Of a DNA stretch of 64,000 bases, positions 35,049 to 44,200 are shown piece after piece. Origin of the DNA: CAZQFV01 sp964592645 (GTDB lineage Bacteria > Chloroflexota > Chloroflexia > DTKN01); NCBI GenBank assembly GCA_964592645.1, contig CAZQFV010000022.1:6309-70308 (forward strand), given 5' to 3'. The notes under the pieces were generated by a model. It was given only the letters and a program-made list of their open reading frames with translations, did no database searches and had not been told where the DNA came from. A program made the position numbers and the translations under genes. Position 1 is the stretch's first letter. Each line of letters begins with the position of its first letter.

Positions 35049-35774
35049 TTATTCCCGCGGGGGAACGGCCCGCTCCGTGGCTCGAAAGATGTTGATGTAC
35101 ACCTCGCGCCGCACCTTGGAGATCTCGCGCAGGTAGCGGCCGATCTGGGCCCGCTGGCTCGTCTGGCTGTGCGGGCAGTTGCTCTCCTGCACCGGCAGGC
35201 CGCAGATCTTGGCGAAGCGGTGCAGCTCGTGGCCGGTGAACAGGGCGAGCGGCCGGATCAGGGTGAGCCGGCCGCCGAAAAGCGCAACTGCCGGTTCGGG
35301 CCGCTCCAGCCGGCCGTGCTGCAGCAGGTTCAGCAGGGCCGTCTCGGCAATGTCCTCCAGGTGATGGGCCAGGGCCAGCTTGTTGCACCCCAGGCGCTGT
35401 GCCGCCGTGAACAGCGCCTTGCGCCGCGCCCAGGAACAGCGGAAGCAGTCCACCTCTCCGCCGCGCAGGTCGACCTCCACCACCTCGTAGGGCAGGCCCT
35501 CCTGTTCGAAATAGGCGGCCAGTTGCTCCGGAGGCGGGGTCCCCGCCTCCCAGCCGATGTAGGTCGCGTGGAGGGCCACGATCTCGTACGGCGGCGGAAA
35601 GTAGACCCGCCGGTCCCGCAGCAGACGCAGCAGGGCCAGGCTGTCTTTGCCCCCGGACACGGCCACGGCGATGCGGTCGTGCGCGGCGATCAGCCCGTAG
35701 ACGGCCACGGCCCGGTTCAGCTTGCGCAGATAGAAGCGGGTCGCCCGGCGGATCCGGCTCTCCGCATCGCTCAC
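35049..35774 (-). CDS. ttcA: tRNA 2-thiocytidine biosynthesis protein TtcA family
   Basis: ATP- and Fe-S-dependent tRNA thiolation enzyme (C32 in the canonical case). The 241 residues contain the PP-loop AVSGGKDSLALL near 33-44, the C-x2-C pair CFRCSW near 106-109, AHHLEDIAETALLNLL and a third conserved Cys in QESNCPHS, as expected for a cluster-binding TtcA. The GTG start overlaps the glycosyltransferase stop in a GTGA tetranucleotide (35771-35774), so translation is coupled. Shorter than E. coli TtcA (~310) mainly at the ends; a related PP-loop enzyme such as TtuA is possible. Confidence 0.85.
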   Translation of the reverse strand: MSDAESRIRRATRFYLRKLNRAVAVYGLIAAHDRIAVAVSGGKDSLALLRLLRDRRVYFPPPYEIVALHATYIGWEAGTPPPEQLAAYFEQEGLPYEVVEVDLRGGEVDCFRCSWARRKALFTAAQRLGCNKLALAHHLEDIAETALLNLLQHGRLERPEPAVALFGGRLTLIRPLALFTGHELHRFAKICGLPVQESNCPHSQTSQRAQIGRYLREISKVRREVYINIFRATERAVPPRE

Positions 35775-36904
35775 GCCTTCCTCCGCAGGGCCAGCGCCTC
35801 CCGGTAGACGGCCAGCGTCTCCCGCGCCGCCCGCTCCCAAGAGAACAGGGCGGCGCGCTCCCGGCCCCGGTCCCGCAGGTCGTCCCGCAGGGCCTCGTCG
35901 GCCCACAGTTTCGCCATGGCCTCGGCCCAGCCGTCGACGTCCTGAGGGTCGACGAGCAGGCCGGCCGTCCCCACGACCTCCGGCACGGCTCCCGCGCTGG
36001 AGGCGATCACCGGCGTGCCGCAGGACATGGCTTCCAGCGGCGGCAGGCCGAACCCCTCGTAAAGGGAAGGAAAGACCAGGAAGCGGGCGGCGTTATAGAG
36101 CCAGACGAGCTCCTCCTGGGAGACCGGGCCGATGAAGGCCACCTCCTGGGAGAGGCGCAGGTCGTGCACCTGGCCGAAGAGCGACTCCGAAAGCCAGCCC
36201 TGGGCCCCGGCGACGATCAGCCGGGGGTGGGGCTCCAGATCGGGGAACCGATCCAGCATCCGCCGCAGGGCCTGCAGCAGTGTCGGCAGGTTCTTGCGCG
36301 GCTCGATGGTGCCCACGAAGAGGGCAAAGCGTCGGACTGCCAGGGTCCGCCCCTTGAAGGTGCGCGGCTGTGTCGGCGGAGGGTCCAGGGGGACAAAAGG
36401 CCCTCCGGCCGCCTCGTGGATGACGGTCACCTTGTCCGGGGCGACCTCCAGCAGCTCCAGCACGTCCCGCCGGGTGCATTCGGAAACGGCGATGACCTTT
36501 TCTGCGCTGCGCACGGCCTGGCGGACGCGGCCGTAGTAGCGGCCGGCCTCGGCGGTGACCCACTGCGGGAAGCGCAGGAAGGCCAGGTCGTGCACGGTGA
36601 CGACGCCGGCATAGCTCCGCCGCGCGGGCAGGACAAAGTCCGGGCTGTGCAGCACCTCGGGCCGGAGCGCCAGCAGCTCCACCGGCAGCGTGAGGGACTC
36701 GAAGCGGTGGTGGCTGGGGGTGAAGATGGGCACGGGGGTGAGGTTGGGAGCCTGGATCGGCGGACGCGCCCCTCGCCGGTCGTGCAGCACCAGGAAGCGT
36801 TCCTGCGGGGCCTCGCGGGTCAGCGCTTCCAGCAGCCGCACCGTGTAGGAGCCGATGCCGGCCTGGCGGTAGTAGAGCAGCCGCGCATCGAGGGCAATGC
36901 GCAT
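35771..36904 (-). CDS. Glycosyltransferase family 4
   Basis: GT-B retaining glycosyltransferase of the mannosyl/glucosyl-transferase group, probably for cell-surface glycan. The 377 residues start with MRIALDARLLYYRQAGIGSY, carry VVTVHDLAFLRFP and the C-terminal nucleotide-sugar domain: FVGTIEPRKNLPTLLQAL, FPSLYEGFGLPPLEAMSCGTPVI (E-x7-E type motif). GGAGG precedes the ATG at 36904. Acceptor and donor cannot be named. It is followed by ttcA with a 4-base overlap; the pairing is probably operonic and not functional. Confidence 0.92.
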   Translation of the reverse strand: MRIALDARLLYYRQAGIGSYTVRLLEALTREAPQERFLVLHDRRGARPPIQAPNLTPVPIFTPSHHRFESLTLPVELLALRPEVLHSPDFVLPARRSYAGVVTVHDLAFLRFPQWVTAEAGRYYGRVRQAVRSAEKVIAVSECTRRDVLELLEVAPDKVTVIHEAAGGPFVPLDPPPTQPRTFKGRTLAVRRFALFVGTIEPRKNLPTLLQALRRMLDRFPDLEPHPRLIVAGAQGWLSESLFGQVHDLRLSQEVAFIGPVSQEELVWLYNAARFLVFPSLYEGFGLPPLEAMSCGTPVIASSAGAVPEVVGTAGLLVDPQDVDGWAEAMAKLWADEALRDDLRDRGRERAALFSWERAARETLAVYREALALRRKA

Positions 36905-36938
36905 GGTTCCCCTCCAGAAGGGCTTCCGTAGCTTCGTG

Positions 36939-36972
36939 AAAAGGCAGGGGCGCACCGCCGCGCGCCCCTGCC
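36939..36972 (-). terminator. Terminator of the cpaB gene
   Basis: Minus-strand 11-bp perfect stem (36962-36972 with 36943-36953) followed by TTTT (36939-36942). It lies between the cpaB stop and the glycosyltransferase start. Confidence 0.8.
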
Positions 36973-36991
36973 GTCGGCCTGTCCCCCGGCG

Positions 36992-37942
36992 CTAGGGGAT
37001 GATCCCGCTGGGCAGGCCCCCTGGGGTGATGGGGTACGGGATCTCCCGCCCAATGGGCATACGATAGTTCCCGTTGGGATCGAGCAGGATCCAGGTGGTG
37101 ATGCCTGTCGTGGCGTTCGGATCGTAGTTCGGATTGCGCTCGTCGTAGCGGCGCAGCATCATCTGGAAGGGCCAGCCCTGGTCGCGGGCAAAGCGCAGCA
37201 CCTCGGCCTGCTGCCTGGTCACTTCCAGGATCAGGATGTAGCCGGTCGCCCGGCCGGCCGGCCCCGCCGTGGGCGTCACGTTGGGCGGGGCGGCCGACCC
37301 GGTCAACGTGATGATCTCCAGCACCCGCAGGTCCTCGATTACCGTCTTGACCGTCAGCAGGCTGAAGGGCTCTTCCGCGACCCAGGGGAACGGCCGCGGG
37401 ATGAACTCGGTCCGGCCATCCGGGGACGTGTACTCGATCGCCGCCGGGAACTGCTGCGGCAGGTATTCTTCGACGACGCCGCTGAGGATGACATCCACAT
37501 GGTCGTTGGTGGCCAGATGGCCGACCAACCCCGAGAGCAAATCGACCTCTAGGGCAAAGGCGCGCTTGCCCTGGGCGATCTTGTAGGCCAGCCCCGGCTC
37601 CCCCAGGTCCTTTTTGCTGATCGGCTTGTCGGCCAGCAGGTCCACCTGCGCCACCTTGCCCAGGACCTGTTGGGGGTCGCGCACCCACTCGTTGCCCTGG
37701 TAGAGGGTGCTTGTGGTAATCGAGGTGACCAAGAATTCGGTCGAGGAGATATAGGAGCCGGCGATCAGGAGCTTCACCGGCTTGACCACCGATTTAGCCT
37801 CGGGGGTGGCCGTCGGCGGCACCCCGCCCAACAGGCTCGCTCCACCGGTTCCCTGGCCCAACAGGAGGTAAGCGACCGCCGCGATGATAATGATCAACAG
37901 CAGGCCGAACAGCAAGACCACTCTTCCTGACCTCTTCTTCAT
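36992..37942 (-). CDS. cpaB: Flp pilus assembly protein CpaB/RcpC-like (SAF domain)
   Basis: Periplasmic/exported component of Tad pili. The 316 residues have one N-terminal membrane helix (8-27), a Thr/Pro spacer, a SAF-type domain (VVKPVKLLIAGSYISSTEFL ... LLADKPISKKDL) and the RcpC region (QGKRAFALEVDLLSGLVGHLATNDHVDVI). The C-terminal ~60 residues have no known motif. Of two adjacent ATGs, 37942 is better spaced from AGGAGG than 37945. It is about 17 kb from the tad operon, has its own promoters and its own terminator. Confidence 0.85.
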   Translation of the reverse strand: MKKRSGRVVLLFGLLLIIIIAAVAYLLLGQGTGGASLLGGVPPTATPEAKSVVKPVKLLIAGSYISSTEFLVTSITTSTLYQGNEWVRDPQQVLGKVAQVDLLADKPISKKDLGEPGLAYKIAQGKRAFALEVDLLSGLVGHLATNDHVDVILSGVVEEYLPQQFPAAIEYTSPDGRTEFIPRPFPWVAEEPFSLLTVKTVIEDLRVLEIITLTGSAAPPNVTPTAGPAGRATGYILILEVTRQQAEVLRFARDQGWPFQMMLRRYDERNPNYDPNATTGITTWILLDPNGNYRMPIGREIPYPITPGGLPSGIIP

Positions 37943-37991
37943 CATGGCCTCCTTACATCCCAAGCAAGGTGCGCCGATGTGTCCTGTCGCC

Positions 37992-38020
37992 ATTATACTA
38001 CAGAATCGCCTTTTGTGGAA
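37992..38020 (-). promoter_or_regulatory. Proximal candidate promoter of cpaB
   Basis: Minus-strand -35 TTCCAC (38015-38020), 17-bp spacer, -10 TATAAT (37992-37997), about 47 bases before the cpaB start. The -35 is weak. Confidence 0.5.
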
Positions 38021-38042
38021 GTGGAACTGTCCCCGCGAAGCA

Positions 38043-38070
38043 ATTATACCAAAAAGATCGCTCTTGACAA
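38043..38070 (-). promoter_or_regulatory. Distal promoter of cpaB
   Basis: Minus-strand -35 TTGTCA (38065-38070), 16-bp spacer, -10 TATAAT (38043-38048). Its -35 overlaps the -35 of the divergent protease promoter base for base. Confidence 0.65.
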
Positions 38071-38092
38071 GTGGTCGGAAATTCGTTATACT
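38064..38092 (+). promoter_or_regulatory. Promoter of the cysteine protease transcript
   Basis: -35 TTGACA (38064-38069), 17-bp spacer, -10 TATACT (38087-38092), giving a start near 38099. The leader of about 150 bases contains a 23-codon ORF before the protease gene. Confidence 0.8.
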
Positions 38093-38102
38093 ACCACTTG
38101 TC
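38066..38102. promoter_or_regulatory. Inverted-repeat operator over divergent promoters
   Basis: Perfect 10-bp inverted repeat: GACAAGTGGT at 38066-38075 and ACCACTTGTC at 38093-38102, 17 bases apart. It straddles the spacer and -10 box of the plus-strand promoter and the -35 of the minus-strand one. The left arm precedes the predicted transcription start, so it acts as DNA and not as an RNA stem. Confidence 0.6.
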
Positions 38103-38170
38103 GGAATCCCATCCCACCCTGCAACTTCTGGATGACAGGCATTGTTTCCTCGGTTCAAGGAGGTCCGACT

Positions 38171-38242
38171 ATGCCCCAATGCCCCCGTGTAGGCCATGCA
38201 CGGAACTGTTGGCCGTCGGTTTCTTCCATGTGTAAGGAGTAA
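38171..38242 (+). CDS. Small 23-codon leader ORF before the cysteine protease gene
   Basis: ATG at 38171 preceded by AAGGAGG (38157-38163) with ideal 7-base spacing; 23 codons ending in TAA at 38240-38242, five bases before the ATG of the protease gene. The peptide is Pro/Cys-containing (Cys at positions 4, 13 and 21), starts MPQCPRVGH and ends SSMCKE. The ribosome site is better than that of the protease gene itself (AAGGAG at 38234-38239, inside the small ORF), so translational coupling or leader-peptide control is plausible. No homologue known to me. Confidence 0.5.
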   Translation: MPQCPRVGHARNCWPSVSSMCKE

Positions 38243-38247
38243 GCGTG

Positions 38248-40836
38248 ATGAAAAAGAAGCTGGCCCTCCTGATCGGTATCGTGATCCTGATCGTCCTAAT
38301 GCTGGATGGGATTCCGGCGTTGGCCGCGCGACCTGCTGACCCCGTCGGGCCCGACGCCGTCAAGATCAGCGAGCAGGACGACGGCAGCACCGTCGAGTTG
38401 GGCGCCAACCAGATCCTCCTGCTCAACCTGGAGGGCAACCCCTCCACCGGCTATGGCTGGGGCGTGCAGCAGGTCAATGTGGACATCCTGGTCCGGGTCG
38501 GCGCGGATGAGTGGGTCCCCAACTCCAACCTGCTCGGCGCCCCGGCGACGCAGGTCCTGCGCTTTGCCGGCAGATCGGCTGGCGAGACCGACCTCGTCCT
38601 GGCCTACCGCCGGCCCTGGGAGCAGGTTCCCCCGCTGCGCACCTTTACCCTGCATGTCAAGGTCACCGCCGCGTCGCCGGACATCACCGCCCTGTACGAC
38701 GCCCCGGAGCCGGCCGCGCCGCCGGCTATCGACAGCGCGCCCTCGGCTTTGCCCACGTCCTATAACTGGTGCAGCCTGGGCAAGTGCACCGCCGTGCGCG
38801 ACCAGGGCAACTGCGGCTCCTGCTGGACCTTTGGCACGGTAGGCCCCCTGGAGATGAACATCCTGATCAAGGACGGCCTGACCAAGGACCTGGCCGAGCA
38901 GTACCTGCTCTCCTGCAACACCGACGGCTGGTCCTGCAACGGCGGCTGGTGGGCGCACGACTATCACCAGTGGAAGATCCCCTCGGGCGAGCCCGACGCC
39001 GGCGCCGTCTACGAGGCCGATTTCCCATACGTCGCTTCCAAGGTCGCCTGCAACCCGCCGCACACCCACCACGAAAAGATCGCCTCCTGGGCCTATGTGA
39101 CCAACGACTACAGCGTGCCCTCGGCCGACCTGATCAAGAACGCCATCTACAACTACGGCCCGGTTGCCGCGGCCGTCTGCGTCGGCACGGCCTTCCAGAA
39201 CTACACGGGGGGCATCTTCCAGACCAACGAGTGCACCCAGGTGAACCATGCCATCGTCCTGGTCGGCTGGGATGATACCTACGGCTACTGGGTCCTGCGC
39301 AACTCCTGGGGCCCCTCCTGGGGCGAGAGCGGCTACATGCGCATCAAGTATGGCACCTCGTCCGTGGGCTATGCCGCTACCTATGTCAGCTACAACGCCG
39401 CCGGCCCCACGCCGACCCCCGCCCCGCCGACCGTCACCCCCGTGCCGGGCCAGATCTTGCTCGTCGACGACGACGCCGGCAAGAGCTACCAGACCTACTA
39501 TGCCAACGCCATCGCCGCGGCCGGCTACACCTACGATACATGGACGGTGGCTACCCAGGGCAGCCCCACGCTGGCCAAGTTGCAGTCGTACAGCATCGTC
39601 GTCTGGCTCACGGGGAACGACTACTCCACGACCCTCACCAGCACCGACGAGTCGAACCTGGCGTCGTACCTCAACGGCGGGGGCAAGCTCTTTATCTCCG
39701 GACAGGACATCGGCTACGACATCCGCACCGATTCCTTCTACAGCACCTACCTGCACGCCACCTACAAGGTCGACGACACCAACACCACCTCTCTCACCGG
39801 GGCCGATTTCCTCTCCGGGGTGAGCATCGCCATCAGCGGCGGCGACGGGGCCAACAACCAGACCTACCCCAGCGAGATCGGGCTGGGCACGGGCGCCGTG
39901 GGCCTCTTCGACTACAGCGGCACGACCTACACCTGGGGCGGCCTATCCTACGCCGGCACCTACAAGGTGGTCTACTTCTCCTTCGGCTTCGAGGCCATCA
40001 GCACAGCCGCGACGCGCAACGCCGTCATGAGCAGCGTGCTGAACTGGCTGAAGGGCAGCACCCCCACCCCGACGCCGGTCCCGCCGACCTCGACCCCGGT
40101 CCCGCCGACGGCGACCCGCACCAACACGCCGGTCCCGCCGACGGCGACCCGCACCAACACGCCGGTCCCGCCGACGGCGACCCGCACCAACACGCCGGTC
40201 CCGCCGACCGCCACGCCCAGCGCCAACAGGATCTTGCTGGTCGATGACGACGCGAACAAGAGCTACCAGACCTACTATGCCAACGCGCTCACGGCCAACG
40301 GCTACGGCTACGACACCTGGACGGTCTACACCCAGGGCAGCCCCACGCTGGCCAAGTTGCAGTCGTACAGCATCGTCGTCTGGCTCACGGGGAACGACTA
40401 CTCCACGACCCTCACCAGCACCGACGAGTCGAACCTGGCGTCGTACCTCAACGGCGGGGGCAAGCTCTTTATCTCCGGGCAGGACATCGGCTACGATATC
40501 CGCACCGATTCCTTCTACGGCACCTACCTGCACGCCACCTACAAGGTCGACGACACCAACGTCACGACCCTGACCGGGGCCGGCCTCTTGAGCGGCGTCA
40601 CCCTCTACATCAGCGGCGGCGACGGCGCCAACAACCAGACCTACCCCAGCGAGATCGGGCTGGGCACGGGCGCCACCGGCATCGCCGATTACACCGGCAC
40701 GACCTACACCTGGGGCGGCCTGTCCTACGCCGGCACCTACAAGGTGGTCTACTTCTCCTTCGGCTTCGAGGCGCTCAACAGCGCCACGCTGCGCAACACG
40801 GTCATGCAGAAGGTGATCACCTGGCTGGGCTATTGA
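38248..40836 (+). CDS. Secreted papain-family (C1) protease with N-terminal chagasin-like inhibitor domain and two C-terminal ThuA/GATase-like modules
   Basis: About 862 residues. Signal peptide 1-27. An I42 chagasin-type domain (about 45-145) shows the three inhibitor loops: NPSTGYGW, a Gly loop (RSAGETD) and RRPWE. The papain domain (about 165-390) has the oxyanion Gln and catalytic Cys in DQGNCGSCWTF, His in VNHAIVLVGW and Asn in LRNSWGPSWGESGY. After a Pro/Thr linker, two ~200-residue modules begin with ILLVDDD (residues 403 and 662), separated by three 11-residue PVPPTATRTNT repeats. The modules resemble ThuA/glutamine-amidotransferase-like domains found in secreted proteases. The ATG at 38248 was chosen over the adjacent GTG at 38245. 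Substrate unknown; an extracellular scavenging role is inferred. Confidence 0.88.
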   Translation: MKKKLALLIGIVILIVLMLDGIPALAARPADPVGPDAVKISEQDDGSTVELGANQILLLNLEGNPSTGYGWGVQQVNVDILVRVGADEWVPNSNLLGAPATQVLRFAGRSAGETDLVLAYRRPWEQVPPLRTFTLHVKVTAASPDITALYDAPEPAAPPAIDSAPSALPTSYNWCSLGKCTAVRDQGNCGSCWTFGTVGPLEMNILIKDGLTKDLAEQYLLSCNTDGWSCNGGWWAHDYHQWKIPSGEPDAGAVYEADFPYVASKVACNPPHTHHEKIASWAYVTNDYSVPSADLIKNAIYNYGPVAAAVCVGTAFQNYTGGIFQTNECTQVNHAIVLVGWDDTYGYWVLRNSWGPSWGESGYMRIKYGTSSVGYAATYVSYNAAGPTPTPAPPTVTPVPGQILLVDDDAGKSYQTYYANAIAAAGYTYDTWTVATQGSPTLAKLQSYSIVVWLTGNDYSTTLTSTDESNLASYLNGGGKLFISGQDIGYDIRTDSFYSTYLHATYKVDDTNTTSLTGADFLSGVSIAISGGDGANNQTYPSEIGLGTGAVGLFDYSGTTYTWGGLSYAGTYKVVYFSFGFEAISTAATRNAVMSSVLNWLKGSTPTPTPVPPTSTPVPPTATRTNTPVPPTATRTNTPVPPTATRTNTPVPPTATPSANRILLVDDDANKSYQTYYANALTANGYGYDTWTVYTQGSPTLAKLQSYSIVVWLTGNDYSTTLTSTDESNLASYLNGGGKLFISGQDIGYDIRTDSFYGTYLHATYKVDDTNVTTLTGAGLLSGVTLYISGGDGANNQTYPSEIGLGTGATGIADYTGTTYTWGGLSYAGTYKVVYFSFGFEALNSATLRNTVMQKVITWLGY
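39454..40050 (+). repeat. Copy A of an intragenic 0.6-kb direct duplication
   Basis: Aligned without indels to 40231-40827 at a constant offset of 777 bases. Long stretches are identical including silent positions, for example from 39553 for about 150 bases. It encodes the first ThuA-like module of the cysteine protease. Confidence 0.9.
40096..40194 (+). repeat. Three tandem 33-bp units coding an 11-residue Pro/Thr linker
   Basis: Units 40096-40128, 40129-40161 and 40162-40194 are identical and encode PVPPTATRTNT; a partial fourth follows. They join the two ThuA-like modules. Confidence 0.95.
40231..40827 (+). repeat. Copy B of an intragenic 0.6-kb direct duplication
   Basis: Second copy of the module at 39454-40050. 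Differences cluster near the start and near 40560-40720; elsewhere it is nearly identical. Confidence 0.9.
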
Positions 40837-40987
40837 CACGGCATCGCCGGTTTCCTGGCGATGAGGAAAGGGCTGGTCCGTAGATCGGCTTGCCCGGATA
40901 CACGGCTACCCAACGGGGCAGCATCCCAGGACCGCGGCCCGAGCATCGTCAGGGAACCAAGCTGTAGGAGACACTGCCTGTACAACC

Positions 40988-41020
40988 AGGGGCCCGGCCG
41001 TCCGGCCGGGTCCCTGCTTT
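40988..41020 (+). terminator. Terminator after the cysteine protease gene
   Basis: A 12-bp stem with one G-U pair (40988-40999 with 41004-41015, 4-base loop) followed by GCTTT. The 453-base stretch 40837-41289 also contains a 7-bp hairpin at 40842-40863 and the long hairpin at 41222-41261; no gene is seen in it. Confidence 0.6.
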
Positions 41021-41221
41021 GACCTGGCGGCTCGACCCAGGCGCGGTCGCGGGCCGGCCAGGGCCCCACCGTTGCCGACCGGTCCGCAGGAAGGAGGGCC
41101 CAAAGTCGCTTGGGTGTCCGGCGAGTGCCCCCAGCCGCAAAGGGCCAAGCTTCATGGAGATCGGGGCTTGCGCAGGGAGTTCTCCCTTGCCTGAAGGAAG
41201 GGGGAACTTGGGGCTTGTCCG

Positions 41222-41261
41222 GGGAGGTTCCCCCGTGCCAGAGGGCACGGGGGAACCTCCC
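41222..41261. terminator. 18-bp perfect hairpin at the 3' end of the giant surface-protein gene
   Basis: Arms 41222-41239 and 41244-41261 pair perfectly around a 4-base loop (AGAG). No T-run on either side. It lies 28 bases past the stop of the minus-strand gene and could stop transcripts from both sides or act as a 3' stabiliser. Confidence 0.55.
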
Positions 41262-41289
41262 GGTTCATGCGGGGCGTTCCCTTATCCCT

Positions 41290-44200
41290 TTAGGGGAGGG
41301 GGACGGCGGGATAGATCCTCCCCACCATCGGCAGATAGAAGCGCCACAGGCCGGTGACGAGCGGCCCATGCGGGGTGCGCCTGCCGCTGTAGTCGACATC
41401 CTCCAGCGTATAGTAGTAGATCGCCCCGGCCCGGGCGGACGTGTCCAGGAAGGTGTAGCGATACCCCTGCTCCCCACCGGGGTCCTCGGAGGGGATGAGC
41501 TTCCCGTTCAGCCGTACCCCCACCTCGTCCAGGGAGACGCTGCGGTAGAGGTGGAAGCCCTGGTTGTTGTGTTCGGAGGCGGTCTCCCAGGTGACGAGGA
41601 TGCCTTCGGCGGCCGGCCGGGCGGCGAAGGAGGTCAGTTTCACTGCCGTAGGGGCATACTCCTCCAGGGTAAAGTTGTCCACATCCCAGTACCCGCCCGC
41701 CTCCTCCGGGCCGCCCAACGTGCCGCTTCCGTCGCTGCGCAGGACAAAGGCCAACACCACCACCCGGCCCTTGTAAGTGTCGGGGATCAGGATCGTGCGG
41801 TCGGTCCAAAGCGACTGGGTGCCGTTGTAGGACGTTAGCTTCTGCCAGGTGTCGGCGGCGGCGTCGCGGATCCAAACCGTGGCATAGTCGCCGGAAGCGA
41901 TGTCGAAACGTTCGGAGATGTTCATACGGATGGACATCCCCGAGTTATCGGGCAACAGGATGTAGGGCGAGTAGAACTGGTCCACCGAGTTCTTGGTGTA
42001 TCCGACAAAGGCCCCTTGGGTCTGCAGGCGGTAGTAGTAAGGACCGGTGTTGCGCCAGGACCAGGCGCTCTCGCGGGCCACCTCCACTTCGTCTTCGTAC
42101 CAGCCGACGCCGTACGTGCCGCCGTAGTTGGAGGCGTCGGTGTCGAAGCGGAAGCGCAGCCGGCTGGTGGTGGTGCCGGCAAAGGCGCTCAGGTCGATGT
42201 TGCCCTCGTAGTAGACCCACCAGCCGCTGTTGTAGTCGCCGCTGCGGGCGTCCTCGGTCGTCCAGCAGGCCCCCGCGCCGTCGGCGATGCTTTCCAGGTA
42301 GAGCCAGTCGTAGCCGCTCTCGGAACTGCCGCGGAAGTGGGTGTTGAAATAGGCCCAGGCTGAACCGCGCAGGTCCAGCCCGGAGGCCGGCGAGGCCATC
42401 TGGTAGTCGGCGTTGTCGGCATCGTAGAGGGCGTGGGCGCTTTCATCGCCGCTCCAGGCGTAGGTGTTGGAGCGCACCCACTTGCCGGAGGGGCTCACCG
42501 CCCAGCGGATGGGATCGGCCTCGAAGCAGTCCAGGCAGGCAAAGCCCTTCCTGGTCCAGTAGGGAGGATCGGAGGCAAAGTCCTGGGTGTAGGTCCCCGG
42601 CGAGCCGGAGAAGGTATCATGGGAGGTGGTGAAGCTCCAGACGGCGCTGTCGGTGGCGGAGGTCTGGTAGCCGTCGTCGGCGCGGACCTTCCAGTAGTAG
42701 GTCACGCCGGGATCGGTGTAGAAGGGCAGGGCCGTGGTCAGGGCGGCGGGGCCGCCGACCGTCACGGCCGGCGGATTGGTCGTGTCCACGAACCACCAGT
42801 AGCGCACCGTGTCGCCGTCGGGGTCGGTGGCGGCGTTCCAGCGCAGGGCCGGGGCAAAGGCGGTGATGGTGGCCCCGTTGCTCGGCCAGGAGAGGGTGCC
42901 GATCACCGGCCGGTCGTTGATCGTGCCCAGGTAGATGTTGTTGCCCTGGCCGGCGCCGGAATCGCGGTTGTCCACCCAGAGGGCGATGGGGTGCTTGCCG
43001 TCGGCCGCGCCGCCGATGGGGTGGAAGGCCAGGCCGACGTAGTGAAAGCCGTTGACGGTGGTGTTGCCGCTGGTGTTCAGAGTGTAGGCCGAGCTCCAGC
43101 TCGCGCCGTTGTCGTCCGAGGTACGCAGCAGCGTCTGGTTGCCGCCGTTGATATAGGCCACGCGGACCCTGGCCCCATTGGCCGAGACGGCCGGGTAGGT
43201 CTGGTTGCCGTTGGCCGTATCCACGCCGACCTCGCCGGAGAAGGCGCTCCCATCGTTGGTCGAATAGCGAACGTAGATGTTGTCGTTCGCTGCCGGCCAC
43301 CGCTGGTAAGCGACATAGTGGTATGAACCGCTGCCGTCGCCGTCGGCGTAAGAGGCGCCGGCCTGGTACACGCCGGTGTCTGTGGCGCAGTTTGCCCCAA
43401 TAGCACCGTAGTACAGGTAGCGGGTAGCATTGTTGTAGTAGAAGGAACAGGATACGTTCGCCGTACCCACTTGCGTAGTGGGCCGCTCGATGGTGTAGCC
43501 CGTGGCGTAGAGGATTCCACCCGCCCAATTGGCGCCGCCGTCGAGCGACCAGACGGTCAGCAGGTCGGGCCGGCCGTCGTTCTCGTAGGGGACCTGGAAC
43601 TGGGCGTAGAAATCGTTGCCATCGCCGCCGGCGTCGGCATCGGTGCCGCCGGGGATGAGGGCATAGGTCGTATTCCAATAGGTAATGCTCCAGGTGGAGA
43701 CGTCGCGCACGCAGTCGGAGGTGACCACGGCGGGGTACCAGCGCAGGCCGCTTCCCCCATTGAAGTAGAGCTCCATAGCGATGTAGAGCTGACCGTTGCC
43801 GTCCACGGCGATGGTCGGCCGGCGGGCGCTCTCGGTGGTGGAGGCCACGACGTACCACAGGTCCCACGTCTGGCCGTTGTTGCGCGATTTGCCGGCCACG
43901 GTCGCGTAGCAGGTGCCCCCGCAGCCGCTGGCGTAGGGGTACTCAAAGGCCGCATAGAGGTTGCCCTGGTTATCGGCCACGCTTGTAACCCAGCCCGAAC
44001 TGTTGGCCATGCCCTCGACCTTGATGTTGGGGATGGGGGCGACGGCTTCCGGCGCAGGCGCGGGAAGGGACACCGCTGTGGAGTCCGGCGTGGAGTTGGG
44101 CGATTGGCCCACTTTGATCTCTGTGGCCATAAGTCCGCTCGCCGGGGCCTCTTTGAGCACCGCGCGCCCCATCCGCACAGTGTTACCCGCCGCCGCGACC

